Part shown: positions 1 through 6,856 of the stretch, piece by piece
Numbering within the stretch: position 1 is the stretch's first letter
Layout of the letters: every line of letters begins with the position of its first letter
NCBI GenBank assembly: GCA_902783925.1
Contig: CACZSV010000048.1
Coordinates: forward strand, 1 to 10,045
From: an uncultured Coriobacteriaceae bacterium
Lineage (GTDB): Bacteria; Actinomycetota; Coriobacteriia; Coriobacteriales; QAMH01
Direction of reading: 5' to 3'
DNA length: 10,045 nucleotides
Position numbers and translations under genes: made by a program
The notes under the pieces: model-generated
The model's input: only the letters and a program-made list of their open reading frames with translations
The model's database searches: none
What the model was told of the DNA's origin: nothing

Positions 1-366
1 GATTCATATCTGTATGGCATCAGAAAGAACGGGACGTATATCTACTGGTACGGTGTCGAGGGTGCTCAAAGCGTGGTTTTGAGAAAAGTGAACCAAGGCA
101 ACTACTCGCTTGGCGGGGCTGTCTTCGACGTGCTCCAGAGCAATGGGTCGACAATCGCCGTTGTTGATGGCGTTGCGCTCAGTGGGCTTACGAGCAGCTC
201 GACGGGCATCATTTGGGTCGGAGAGCTGCCGTATGGAACGTATTACCTGCACGAAACCACGGTTCCCGACGGCTATGCGACCCTCAACGATGGAACGAAC
301 TGGTACAGCCTGGTGATTTCAGAAGAGGGCATCGACTATGATGGCCCTCTGACCTCCGCACCCTAG
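1..366 (+). CDS. C-terminal part of a Cna-B/SpaA-fold surface protein (5' truncated)
   Basis: The frame is open from the first base, and the last 121 residues are visible. From about residue 25 the chain follows the Cna-B/prealbumin-like pattern of Gram-positive pilins and adhesins: VLRKVN, then LGGAVFDVL, a G-rich turn, ELPYGTYYLHETTVPDGY, and a final strand. In this family a Lys in the first strand forms an isopeptide bond with an Asn/Asp in the last strand, helped by a Glu. K29 and E85 (visible numbering) are the likely Lys and Glu; an Asn such as N96 or N100 could be the partner (inference). The protein ends GPLTSAP, with no LPXTG motif, no hydrophobic anchor and no basic tail, so if it is surface-attached the anchor must lie elsewhere. 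The start, signal peptide and number of domains are outside the window. The fold assignment is fairly secure; the biological role is unknown. Confidence 0.75.
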   Translation, partial: DSYLYGIRKNGTYIYWYGVEGAQSVVLRKVNQGNYSLGGAVFDVLQSNGSTIAVVDGVALSGLTSSSTGIIWVGELPYGTYYLHETTVPDGYATLNDGTNWYSLVISEEGIDYDGPLTSAP

Positions 367-378
367 GGATTGGACCCA

Positions 379-417
379 TGTCATTCCGTAGCGGGCGGGC
401 TTTAGCCCGCCCGCTAC
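379..417. repeat. GC-rich palindromic element, copy 1
   Basis: A 13-bp perfect inverted repeat (388-400 with 405-417, GTAGCGGGCGGGC and its complement) has a TTTA loop and is preceded by TGTCATTCCG (379-388). It lies 22 bp after the stop of the surface-protein gene, so its RNA hairpin could help end that transcript. There is no T tract on either side, so it is not a classical intrinsic terminator. The lead sequence and core resemble a second element at 7854-7899, which points to a dispersed intergenic palindrome family. Confidence 0.7.
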
Positions 418-639
418 CTAACCCTCACCTCGCGAAATACGATTTCATTGGTAAGTCTCCGCACGCTGGGCTGATGGTGAAGTAACGGGATATAACAGTC
501 CACGCGAAATAGCCATGGTGAGGAATCGAAACCGAGGGGGGGTGCTGGACGTGCGTCCTGGCGCAGTTCCGCACGAGCGGGAAGCGCCGGCGGCGCTTTC
601 ATGCGAGATCAGGACTGTTTGAGCACAGGATGCATCCGC

Positions 640-670
640 CCAATTAACGTCGGCAGCAATTGGATTTTTT
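640..670 (+). terminator. Weak terminator-like hairpin with T6 tract
   Basis: CCAATT (640-645) pairs with AATTGG (658-663) around a 12-base loop and is followed by A and six Ts (665-670). The stem is short and AT-rich, so termination would be inefficient. Nothing recognisable is transcribed into it, so it may be coincidental or may end an unannotated small RNA. Confidence 0.25.
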
Positions 671-759
671 CAGCGAAATCGCACGGACTGCCATCCGCCT
701 GAACTAAAGAATGGGTCTTTGCAGGTACCGTTTTGAAACCGAATTTCGCCGTTCCGTTA

Positions 760-782
760 CCTTTGCCACCAAAGCGCAAAGG
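760..782. promoter_or_regulatory. Inverted repeat CCTTTGC-N9-GCAAAGG upstream of hsp20
   Basis: Two perfect 7-bp arms (760-766 and 776-782) are separated by nine bases, about 95 bp before the hsp20 start. The geometry is that of an operator; CIRCE, the HrcA site, also has N9 between its arms. The arm sequence is neither CIRCE (TTAGCACTC) nor the HspR HAIR element (CTTGAGT). It could bind another regulator or form an RNA stem that covers the AAAGGAGG at 778-785. The symmetry is seen directly; its function is inference. Confidence 0.3.
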
Positions 783-836
783 AGGCGAAACCCTACTGCC
801 ACGCAATGCGTCCTACTATACAGACATCAAATGAAT

Positions 837-868
837 CAACCGCAATCAAGCGGTTGCAAGTGGAAGGA
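837..868 (+). promoter_or_regulatory. hsp20 leader hairpin and ribosome binding site
   Basis: CAACCGC (837-843) and GCGGTTG (850-856) form a perfect 7-bp stem with loop AATCAA. The hairpin ends five bases before the Shine-Dalgarno GGAAGGA (862-868), which lies seven bases before the ATG at 876. This ribosome binding site fixes the hsp20 start. The hairpin could affect translation or mRNA stability, but it does not itself pair with the Shine-Dalgarno, so a ROSE-type thermometer is not demonstrated. Confidence 0.45.
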
Positions 869-875
869 CAGTATC

Positions 876-1310
876 ATGACGAGCGAGATTATCGGTTATA
901 ACCCATTCCGTGCTATTGACGAATTCGAAAAGCGCATGTTCCGCGAGCCGTTTGCACCGTACAACGTCGCGAGCAAAGGCGCGATCTTCAAGACCGACAT
1001 CAAAGAAGAAGATGGCAAGTATGTGCTCGAGGCGGACATGCCGGGCTTCAACAAAGAAGACATCAAGCTTGATGTCGACAACGACATTCTCACCATTTCG
1101 GCCGAGCGCCATTCCGAGCATGAAGACAAGGACAAGGCGGGTAACTACATCCGCTGCGAGCGCAGCTATGGTTCGTATAGCCGCAGCTTCGATGTAAGCG
1201 CCATCGATTCCGAGAAGATCACCGCAACCTACGAGAACGGCGTGCTCACGCTCGATATGCCCAAGAAAGAAGAGCTTATCCCCAAGAAGCACGGTATCGC
1301 TATCCAGTAA
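876..1310 (+). CDS. hsp20: Small heat-shock protein (Hsp20/alpha-crystallin family)
   Basis: A 144-residue cytoplasmic holdase chaperone that binds unfolding proteins without ATP and keeps them refoldable. A short N-terminal arm (about residues 1-35, with NPFRAIDEFEKRMF typical of bacterial Hsp20) is followed by the alpha-crystallin domain, about residues 36-130. The domain shows LEADMPGFNKEDIKLDV near its start and the family signature ATYENGVLTLDMPK at 117-130. The C-terminal tail ends IAIQ, giving the I-x-I motif (141-143) that docks into neighbouring subunits during oligomer assembly. The length is normal for the family. The frame stays open upstream to 711, but only the ATG at 876 has a well-placed ribosome binding site, and translated sequence before it does not resemble the family. 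The gene stands alone between its own leader and a strong terminator, as expected for an independently stress-induced gene. The controlling regulator is not clear from the sequence. Confidence 0.93.
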   Translation: MTSEIIGYNPFRAIDEFEKRMFREPFAPYNVASKGAIFKTDIKEEDGKYVLEADMPGFNKEDIKLDVDNDILTISAERHSEHEDKDKAGNYIRCERSYGSYSRSFDVSAIDSEKITATYENGVLTLDMPKKEELIPKKHGIAIQ

Positions 1311-1344
1311 TTACGCAGCTTTCTCACCCTCTCCCTCCTCTTTC

Positions 1345-1388
1345 GCAACAAGGCCGGACGCCCCACGGGTGCCGGTCTTGTTGCTTTT
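1345..1388 (+). terminator. Intrinsic terminator of hsp20
   Basis: GCAACAAGGCCGG (1345-1357) pairs with CCGGTCTTGTTGC (1372-1384), with a single G-T wobble. The stem continues inward as CGCCC (1359-1363) with GGGTG (1367-1371) past one bulged A. TTTT follows directly (1385-1388). It begins 35 bp after the hsp20 stop. The stem is long and GC-rich with a U tract, so this is a confident Rho-independent terminator. Confidence 0.88.
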
Positions 1389-1407
1389 CTCAGCGTTTGA
1401 GCTCGGT

Positions 1408-1413
1408 TACAAT
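1408..1413 (+). promoter_or_regulatory. -10 box TACAAT for a leaderless transcript
   Basis: TACAAT ends seven bases before the ATG at 1421, so the expected transcription start (about 1420-1421) coincides with the start codon. There is no Shine-Dalgarno sequence before this ATG. Both observations fit a leaderless mRNA, which is common in actinobacteria. No good -35 box stands at 16-18 bp spacing. The hsp20 terminator just upstream supports a fresh start here. Confidence 0.55.
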
Positions 1414-1420
1414 AGCGCGC

Positions 1421-2299
1421 ATGGATACACGAAGAAATGCATTGCTGCTGTTCAGCAAAGTGCCCGAGCCGGGCAAAGTTAAGACGCGTCTCACGCCGAT
1501 CAAAGATGGTTATTTTCATCCGGAAGTTGCAAGCGATTTATATCGATGCATGCTCTTCGACGTCATCGATTGCTGCTGCGACGCACTCGATGATCTGCGA
1601 CGCGCGGATCTCGAGCGGCAGGCGTACGAGGGCACCTGTGATTACAGACCCATTCATGACGAATACACGCTTATTATCTCTTCTCCTGGTGCCGAGCAAG
1701 AGCGCAAGATGCGTGAGCTCGTCGAGGCAGAAGGTGGCCTTCACGGCGATATCGTCTTCATCCATGATGACGGCGCGAGCTTTGACGATCACTACAACGA
1801 CGCGTTCAACCAGGTATGGGAGCGGGGCTTCGATACGGTGCTCTCATTGGGCTGCGATATGCCTGCGTTGCGGCGCAGCATCGTTGTCGAGGGCTTCGAG
1901 CGGCTCCATGATCTGGTGCAACATCCAGACGGAGGCATTGTGCTCGCGCCCGATCAGGAAATGGGCGTCTCCATGGTGGGATGGACGCGCGACACGGCCT
2001 TCGACCACACGGGCGTGTTCTACAACAAGGACGGCCTCACCGTGCTGTCTGCTTATATTCGGAAGTGCGAGGCGCTCGGGCTGCCCGCTCTGTACCTTCC
2101 CGACGTGCCCGACGTCGATACCATCGCAGATTTGAATCACAATGTGACGCTCGTGCAAGCGCTCATGTACTGTGCATGTTTCCAAGACGATATCTCCGCA
2201 CCACGCCGCACGATGGAGGCCTTGCTCGATATGGGGTATTCTGACATTCGCGTGCTCCCCAACGAGCTGCGCGACGACAGAAGCGAAATCGACAGGTAG
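1421..2299 (+). CDS. DUF2064 (TIGR04282-like) GT-A fold glycosyltransferase/nucleotidyltransferase-like protein
   Basis: A 292-residue protein of the family often labelled 'glycosyltransferase' or DUF2064; its reaction is not established. The N-terminus has the diagnostic F-x-K-x-P-x-x-G-x-V-K-T-R-L motif (residues 11-24), which resembles the nucleotide-binding loop of GT-A/MobA-type enzymes. LGCDMPAL (143-150) matches the usual GSDxPxL metal-site region, and DVPDVDTIADL (228-238) matches the DxDTxxDL element near the end of the fold. Between the first motif and the core is a long charged, Cys-containing stretch (about residues 50-100, with three consecutive Cys at 51-53), and there are about 50 residues after DVDT, so it is longer than the family's typical 200-250. 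No membrane segment is evident. The ATG at 1421 is chosen over an in-frame TTG at 1397 because the -10 box overlaps the intervening codons. It is probably co-transcribed with murJ, 23 bp downstream, which hints at an envelope glycoconjugate role (inference). Confidence 0.8.
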   Translation: MDTRRNALLLFSKVPEPGKVKTRLTPIKDGYFHPEVASDLYRCMLFDVIDCCCDALDDLRRADLERQAYEGTCDYRPIHDEYTLIISSPGAEQERKMRELVEAEGGLHGDIVFIHDDGASFDDHYNDAFNQVWERGFDTVLSLGCDMPALRRSIVVEGFERLHDLVQHPDGGIVLAPDQEMGVSMVGWTRDTAFDHTGVFYNKDGLTVLSAYIRKCEALGLPALYLPDVPDVDTIADLNHNVTLVQALMYCACFQDDISAPRRTMEALLDMGYSDIRVLPNELRDDRSEIDR

Positions 2300-2322
2300 C
2301 GTGCAGGGAGCATCGAAGTGCG

Positions 2323-3966
2323 ATGAAAGAAAGCAGCGGACCAGAGCTCACGCAAGAAGACCTTGAGCAGGCGCGTCAGGTCGCACGCTCGACGGCGATG
2401 ATGTCGGTTCTGACCCTGGTTTCGCGCGCGACGGGCTTCATCCGCACCTGGGCTATGGCGTTTGCCCTGGGAAACACCATCATCGCCGCATCATATTCGC
2501 TGGCGAACAATCTGCCGAATATGATCTACGGGCTAGTTGCCGGCGGTGTGCTCTCAACAGCGTTTCTGCCTATCTACCTGCAGCAACGTAATGTGCGCTC
2601 GCGCGAAGACGCTAACGCCTACGCATCGAACCTGCTCTCGCTTGTAATCGTGTTCCTGGGCGTGATCGCGCTTCTCGCGTCGATATTCGCGCCGCAGGTC
2701 ATGGTAACGCAGAGCCTGTTCTCCTCGGCTGCAAGCGAAACGGTCGAAAACGCCGTGTGGCTTTTCCGCTTTTTTGCGTTCCAGATAATCTTCTACGGGC
2801 TTTCCGCCGTGTTCGGTGGCCTGCTCAATGCCGAACGTTCCTATTTCTGGCCTGCCGTGAGCTCGATTTTCATGAACGCCATCACCATCGTGACGTTTTT
2901 CGCCTATCCGTTCGTGAGCGATACGGATGCGCAGGCGGGTCTGACCCTGCTAGCAGTTGGCACGACGCTTTCCATCGCGGTCATGGCGTTTGTGCAGGTT
3001 CCGGCGCTCGTGAAGTGCGGTTTTAGATATCGCTTCTTCATCGATTTGCGCGGAGAGGGCCTGCACGAGACCATTTTGCTCGCGCTTCCGGCCATCGCAT
3101 GTACGGCGATCAACCTCGTCTCGCTTTCGTTCATGAATTCGTGCGCGCTGCATGTGGCGAGCAACGGCCCTGCTTCTGTGAGCTATGCGTGGATGTGGTA
3201 TCAATTTCCCTACGGCGTACTCGGCGTCGCGCTTTCCACGGCGCTATTCACCGAGATGAGCGACTGCATGTCGCATGGCGATGTACGCGGTTTCAAAAAA
3301 CATCTTAACCTGGGGCTTCGCTCGACATGGTTTCTCATCATCCCCATGGCGGTCATGCTCTTTGTCTGTTCTGACGAGCTCATCGGCTTGTATACGGCAG
3401 GAAAGTTCACGGCAAGCGATATCAGCCCCATAGCCAGGCTCTTGTGCGGATGGGCATGCGCCTTGCCCCTGTACGCGAGCTATATGTTCCTCTACCGTGC
3501 ATATTCTTCGCTCAAGGATTTAAAGACCATCGCCATCTGCAATCTGTTTTTGACGATAATCCAGGTGATCTTGTATATGGTGTTCACGGGCGTCATCGCT
3601 ATCCCGGGCCTGACGACTCTGGGGCTTGTCGGTCTCGCGCTTGGAGACATTGTCTTCTACGCGCTCATGAACATCGTGCTGCTCGTTATCATGCGGATGC
3701 GCATGGGAAGCTTCCAGTTTGGCGGGATGGTCGTCTCGCTGCTCAAGCTGCTCGTCGCAAGCGCGCTTGGCGGTGCCGTTGCGGAGTTCACCTCGCATGC
3801 CATCACCAACGTGATTGATATATCGAATATCGGTGGCAGCTTCATCGCGCTCATCATCGTCGGGGCGATTGGCCTTACGGTGATTTTCGTCATGTGCCGC
3901 ATTCTTGGTGTAAAAGAGGTGACGGGCGTCGTGAGCAGAGTGAAGAGCCGCTTCAAGCACGGATAG
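2323..3966 (+). CDS. murJ: MurJ/MviN-family lipid II flippase
   Basis: A 547-residue integral membrane protein of the MOP superfamily, expected to flip lipid II across the cytoplasmic membrane for peptidoglycan synthesis. A soluble acidic N-terminus of about 20 residues is followed by many hydrophobic helices through to residue about 530, consistent with the 14-helix core. The family's first-helix motif is present as SRATGFIRTWA (34-44), keeping both arginines (R35, R41) found in E. coli MurJ. The E. coli TDAF aspartate and the two arginines of LPNLLRRIFAEG are replaced here (AASY and LPNMIYGLVAGG, 55-75); the latter pattern resembles actinobacterial MviN proteins. The chain ends in a short basic tail (RVKSRFKHG) and lacks the long cytoplasmic C-terminal extension of mycobacterial MviN. 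AGGGAG at 2305-2310 is the likely ribosome binding site, at a somewhat long distance. A Wzx-like flippase is a less likely alternative. Confidence 0.92.
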   Translation: MKESSGPELTQEDLEQARQVARSTAMMSVLTLVSRATGFIRTWAMAFALGNTIIAASYSLANNLPNMIYGLVAGGVLSTAFLPIYLQQRNVRSREDANAYASNLLSLVIVFLGVIALLASIFAPQVMVTQSLFSSAASETVENAVWLFRFFAFQIIFYGLSAVFGGLLNAERSYFWPAVSSIFMNAITIVTFFAYPFVSDTDAQAGLTLLAVGTTLSIAVMAFVQVPALVKCGFRYRFFIDLRGEGLHETILLALPAIACTAINLVSLSFMNSCALHVASNGPASVSYAWMWYQFPYGVLGVALSTALFTEMSDCMSHGDVRGFKKHLNLGLRSTWFLIIPMAVMLFVCSDELIGLYTAGKFTASDISPIARLLCGWACALPLYASYMFLYRAYSSLKDLKTIAICNLFLTIIQVILYMVFTGVIAIPGLTTLGLVGLALGDIVFYALMNIVLLVIMRMRMGSFQFGGMVVSLLKLLVASALGGAVAEFTSHAITNVIDISNIGGSFIALIIVGAIGLTVIFVMCRILGVKEVTGVVSRVKSRFKHG

Positions 3967-4073
3967 CAGAAACAGCCGCGTAGGAGCGGGCCATACGTGC
4001 GCTTTGTCTGCGCGCAATATTTCAAGCCTGTTAACTCTTGGCCGCAACGCAAAAACGTGCCACAGCCCTGGAA

Positions 4074-4092
4074 TACAATGCCATCGATGGCA
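4074..4092 (+). promoter_or_regulatory. pyrG promoter -10 box and overlapping 14-bp palindrome
   Basis: TACAAT (4074-4079) is a good -10 box; transcription would start around 4086, about 32 bp before the pyrG ATG. The perfect palindrome TGCCATCGATGGCA (4079-4092) abuts the -10 box and covers the predicted start, the position expected of a repressor operator. No -35 box is convincing. The initial bases do not show the GGGC start used for reiterative-transcription control of pyrG in Bacillus (established knowledge), and no attenuator hairpin fits in the short leader. The operator role is inference. Confidence 0.45.
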
Positions 4093-4117
4093 AGCTGCTC
4101 TATGACAGGGGGTCCAT

Positions 4118-5725
4118 ATGGCAAAGCATGTGTTCGTGACCGGTGGCGTCGTTTCTTCATTGGGAAAGGGCATTACCGCAGCTTCCCTGGGGACCCTGCT
4201 CAAATCGCGCGGATACCGTGTGACCATGCAGAAGATGGACCCGTATCTCAACGTCGATCCTGGCACGATGAGCCCGTTTCAACATGGGGAGGTCTTCGTG
4301 ACAGACGATGGCCTCGAAAGCGATCTTGATCTCGGGCACTACGAGCGTTTCATCGACGAGAACCTCACGCGCGAGTCCAATGTCACACAGGGCTCGGTGT
4401 ATCAGAGCCTCATCGCCAGTGAGCGTCATGGCGATTTTTTGGGCGGAACGGTGCAGGTCATACCGCATGTTACCAATGCCATCAAGGAGCGTATCTCGCG
4501 CATTGCGCAGACGACGGGTGCAGATATTGTCATCACCGAGATTGGTGGCACGGTGGGCGACATCGAATCGCAGCCGTTCCTCGAGGCCGTGCGTCAATAT
4601 CGACGCGAGTATGGGCCGCAAAATGTCTGCTTTGTCCACGTTACGCTCGTTCCCTATATTTCTGCCGCGCACGAGCTCAAGACAAAGCCCACACAACACT
4701 CCGTGAAAGAGCTGCAGTCCATAGGCATTCAACCGGATTTCCTCGTCCTGAGAAGCGACCACGAGATCTCGAGCGCGCTGCGCGACAAGATCGCCATGTT
4801 CTGCGACGTGAACGTGGAGCATGTGTTCGCGTGCGAAGACGCCCCGAGCATCTACGATGTGCCACGCAAACTCTCTGCGCAGGGCTTTGACGTGCATGTG
4901 CTCAAGCGGCTTGGCCTCGACGAGCGCGATCCGGATTTCAGTATGTGGGAGGATTACCTTGCACGCAAGGAAGCGTGCTCAGAAGAGGTGGATATCGCCA
5001 TCGTCGGCAAGTATGTGGGCCTTCCCGATGCGTATCTTTCCGTCATCGAGGCCCTGCATCACGCCGGGGTCGCAAACGGACACACGGTCAACGTGCATCT
5101 TGTCGATGGAGAAGAGGTCAACGCGGGCAATGTGCAAGACATACTCGGTTCTATGGACGGCATACTCGTGCCGGGCGGCTTTGGCGAGCGGGCCTTCGAG
5201 GGCAAGATCTGCGCGGCGCAGTACGCCCGCGTGAACAAGGTCCCGTACTTGGGCATATGCCTGGGCCTGCAGGCGGCTGTATGCGAGTTCGCGCGTCATG
5301 TCGCGGGTATGGCAGGCGCCTCTTCTGCAGAGTTCAGCGATACGCTCGAATTCCCGGTTATCGATTTGATGCCCGAGCAGACGGGCGTGGACGCCATGGG
5401 AGGTACGCAGCGTCTGGGGTCATACCCGTGCCAGGTCGTCGAGGGCACGCTTGCGCACAGGCTCTACGGCGACACGATGATTTACGAGCGGCATCGGCAC
5501 CGCTACGAGGTCAACAACGAGTTTCGCGATGCTTTGGTGGATGCCGGTCTCGTGGTGAGCGGAACATCCCCAGACGAGCGTCTCGTCGAGATGGTCGAGA
5601 TTGACGACCATCCGTTTTTCATTGCAAGTCAGGGACATCCCGAATTCAAATCGAGACCGACGCGCCCACATCCGCTATTCTTGGGGCTTATAGAATCTGC
5701 AATCGCCCGAAGGGAAGCGTCATAA
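4118..5725 (+). CDS. pyrG: CTP synthase (glutamine-hydrolysing)
   Basis: A 535-residue cytoplasmic enzyme that makes CTP from UTP, ATP and glutamine, the last step of de novo pyrimidine nucleotide synthesis. The N-terminal synthetase domain (about 1-270) has the P-loop-like GGVVSSLGKG (9-18), MDPYLNVDPGTMSPFQHGEVFVTDDG (40-65), D71 and E141 of the Mg site (the latter in TEIGGTVGDIES), and the UTP-site KTKPTQHSVKEL. The class I glutamine amidotransferase domain (about 290-530) has the nucleophile C381 in GICLG, the oxyanion strand VPGGFGER (351-358) and the His-Glu pair H507/E509 in GHPEF. All catalytic residues are intact and the length is typical. AGGGGG (4107-4112), five bases before the ATG, fixes the start. 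It is the first gene of a tight three-gene cluster. Confidence 0.98.
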   Translation: MAKHVFVTGGVVSSLGKGITAASLGTLLKSRGYRVTMQKMDPYLNVDPGTMSPFQHGEVFVTDDGLESDLDLGHYERFIDENLTRESNVTQGSVYQSLIASERHGDFLGGTVQVIPHVTNAIKERISRIAQTTGADIVITEIGGTVGDIESQPFLEAVRQYRREYGPQNVCFVHVTLVPYISAAHELKTKPTQHSVKELQSIGIQPDFLVLRSDHEISSALRDKIAMFCDVNVEHVFACEDAPSIYDVPRKLSAQGFDVHVLKRLGLDERDPDFSMWEDYLARKEACSEEVDIAIVGKYVGLPDAYLSVIEALHHAGVANGHTVNVHLVDGEEVNAGNVQDILGSMDGILVPGGFGERAFEGKICAAQYARVNKVPYLGICLGLQAAVCEFARHVAGMAGASSAEFSDTLEFPVIDLMPEQTGVDAMGGTQRLGSYPCQVVEGTLAHRLYGDTMIYERHRHRYEVNNEFRDALVDAGLVVSGTSPDERLVEMVEIDDHPFFIASQGHPEFKSRPTRPHPLFLGLIESAIARREAS

Positions 5726-5728
5726 CAC

Positions 5729-6853
5729 ATGAATGAACAACGCCTACTTGATACATTTTTCGACCTCGTCAAGCTGCCATGCCCGTCAAGACACGAAGCG
5801 CAGGCAGCCGCCTACTGTAAAGAAGCGCTCGAGGCATGTGGATGTACGGTCGAAATCGACGATGTAGGTGAGAGAATCGGTTCGGATACGGGCAATCTCT
5901 ATGCGGTGCTTCCAGGGACCGCTCCCGGTTCGATTGTCATGACGGCGCATCTCGACTGCGTGCAGCCGTGCGAGGGCGTGAGTCCGCGCATTGTGGATGG
6001 CGTCATCAGAAGCGACGGCACGACGATTCTTGGCGGTGACGATAAAGTGGGCGTCGCCTCGATTATCGAGGCGGTTCGAAGCCTTGTCGAAGAAGGCGGC
6101 AGCTATTCCACGGTCAAGGTGATTTTCAGTGTCCAAGAAGAAGTCGGCTGCTGTGGTGCGCGCGAGTTCAGCAGCGGTTCTTTCGAACCAGGCGAGCCCT
6201 GCTATGTCTTCGATGCAGAGGGAGACGTTGGCCTTGTGTGTCTGGCAGCGCCCTTCTACTATTCGTTCGAGGCACGTTTCAGCGGCAAGGCAAGCCACGC
6301 GGGCGTTGCACCGCAAGATGGAATCAGCGCAATAAACGCGGCGGCATTGGCAATCGAAAAGATGCGCTTGCGCGAGGCGCTCGGTGCAGTCGGCGATTAC
6401 TGCGCGTCGAATGTCGGCACGATCTCTGGCGGCAGCGCAAACAACGTCGTGGCTCCGTCGTGCACGCTCACGGGCGAGTGCCGGGCAATTGACGAGGACG
6501 CGGTCGAGCGTGTTCGAGCTGCTATGGACGAAGCGATGCACGAGGCCGCGGCCGAGCTTGGGGCAACGGTCGAAGTCGAGTGGGATCTCGAGTACAGGGG
6601 CTTTAGGCTTTCAGAAGACGCCCCGGCGGTCGCTCTTTTCAACCGCGCCGCGCGACGGGTGGGGCTCGAGCCCTCCACGGTGCTTTCCGCCGGAGGCACC
6701 GATGCGAATATGTTCGTCAATTTGGGCGTCGAGGCTGTGGTGGTTTCCACGGGTATGACGAATTTCCATTCCGTTGACGAGTATCTCAAGGTCGATGACC
6801 TGAATAACACTGCTCGAATTGCAATCGCCCTTGCCCGCGAAATGGCGGTCTAG
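5729..6853 (+). CDS. M20-family metallopeptidase, PepT-like
   Basis: A 374-residue di-zinc peptidase, probably cytoplasmic (no signal peptide), likely cleaving small peptides; the exact substrate cannot be read from the sequence. The metal ligands of the family are visible: H74 in TAHLD (with D76), D104 in LGGDDKVG, the catalytic/ligand pair E137-E138 in QEEVG, D162 in FDAEG, and H347 in NFHSVDE. The lid/dimerisation domain sits in the middle (about 175-290), with GKASHAGVAPQDGISAINAA typical of PepT-like proteins. The best fit is the PepT-like branch (TIGR01883-type) rather than true tripeptidase T, carboxypeptidase G2 or DapE. It starts 3 bp after the pyrG stop; the Shine-Dalgarno-like AGGGA at 5711-5715 lies inside the end of pyrG, so translational coupling is likely. 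It sits where many actinobacteria keep a NUDIX hydrolase between pyrG and xerD. Confidence 0.88.
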   Translation: MNEQRLLDTFFDLVKLPCPSRHEAQAAAYCKEALEACGCTVEIDDVGERIGSDTGNLYAVLPGTAPGSIVMTAHLDCVQPCEGVSPRIVDGVIRSDGTTILGGDDKVGVASIIEAVRSLVEEGGSYSTVKVIFSVQEEVGCCGAREFSSGSFEPGEPCYVFDAEGDVGLVCLAAPFYYSFEARFSGKASHAGVAPQDGISAINAAALAIEKMRLREALGAVGDYCASNVGTISGGSANNVVAPSCTLTGECRAIDEDAVERVRAAMDEAMHEAAAELGATVEVEWDLEYRGFRLSEDAPAVALFNRAARRVGLEPSTVLSAGGTDANMFVNLGVEAVVVSTGMTNFHSVDEYLKVDDLNNTARIAIALAREMAV

Positions 6854-6856
6854 TGC

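Larger units (their letters stand above)
418..875. other. Noncoding stretch without a recognised gene
   Basis: No reading frame here looks like a protein, and I see no tRNA, tmRNA, RNase P or SRP RNA hallmarks. A hairpin at 580-600 (nine pairs including one G-T, loop GGC) has no T tract after it. The rest of the structure is listed separately: a weak terminator-like site at 640-670 and inverted repeats at 760-782 and 837-856. A perfect Shine-Dalgarno-like AAAGGAGG at 778-785 has no start codon at usable distance. The 3' end presumably contains the hsp20 promoter; TACTAT at 814-819 is a possible -10 box, but no convincing -35 box accompanies it. The stretch could also hold a small RNA or the remains of a decayed gene. 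Confidence 0.5.

Noticed and set aside
414..602. 62-codon minus-strand open frame
   Set aside because: It ends inside the GC palindrome, has no domain or ribosome binding site, and its composition (Pro/Arg/Ala-rich) looks like a noncoding artefact.
711..875. N-terminal extension of Hsp20
   Set aside because: The frame is open, but the Shine-Dalgarno GGAAGGA serves the ATG at 876 and the upstream residues do not resemble the family.
806..901. Small open frame of about 31 codons overlapping the hsp20 start
   Set aside because: The only Shine-Dalgarno-like sequence (778-785) is about 20 bases away, and the peptide is unremarkable.
3967..4117. Terminator between murJ and pyrG
   Set aside because: I found only imperfect GC-rich repeats around 3980-4015 and no stem followed by a T tract.
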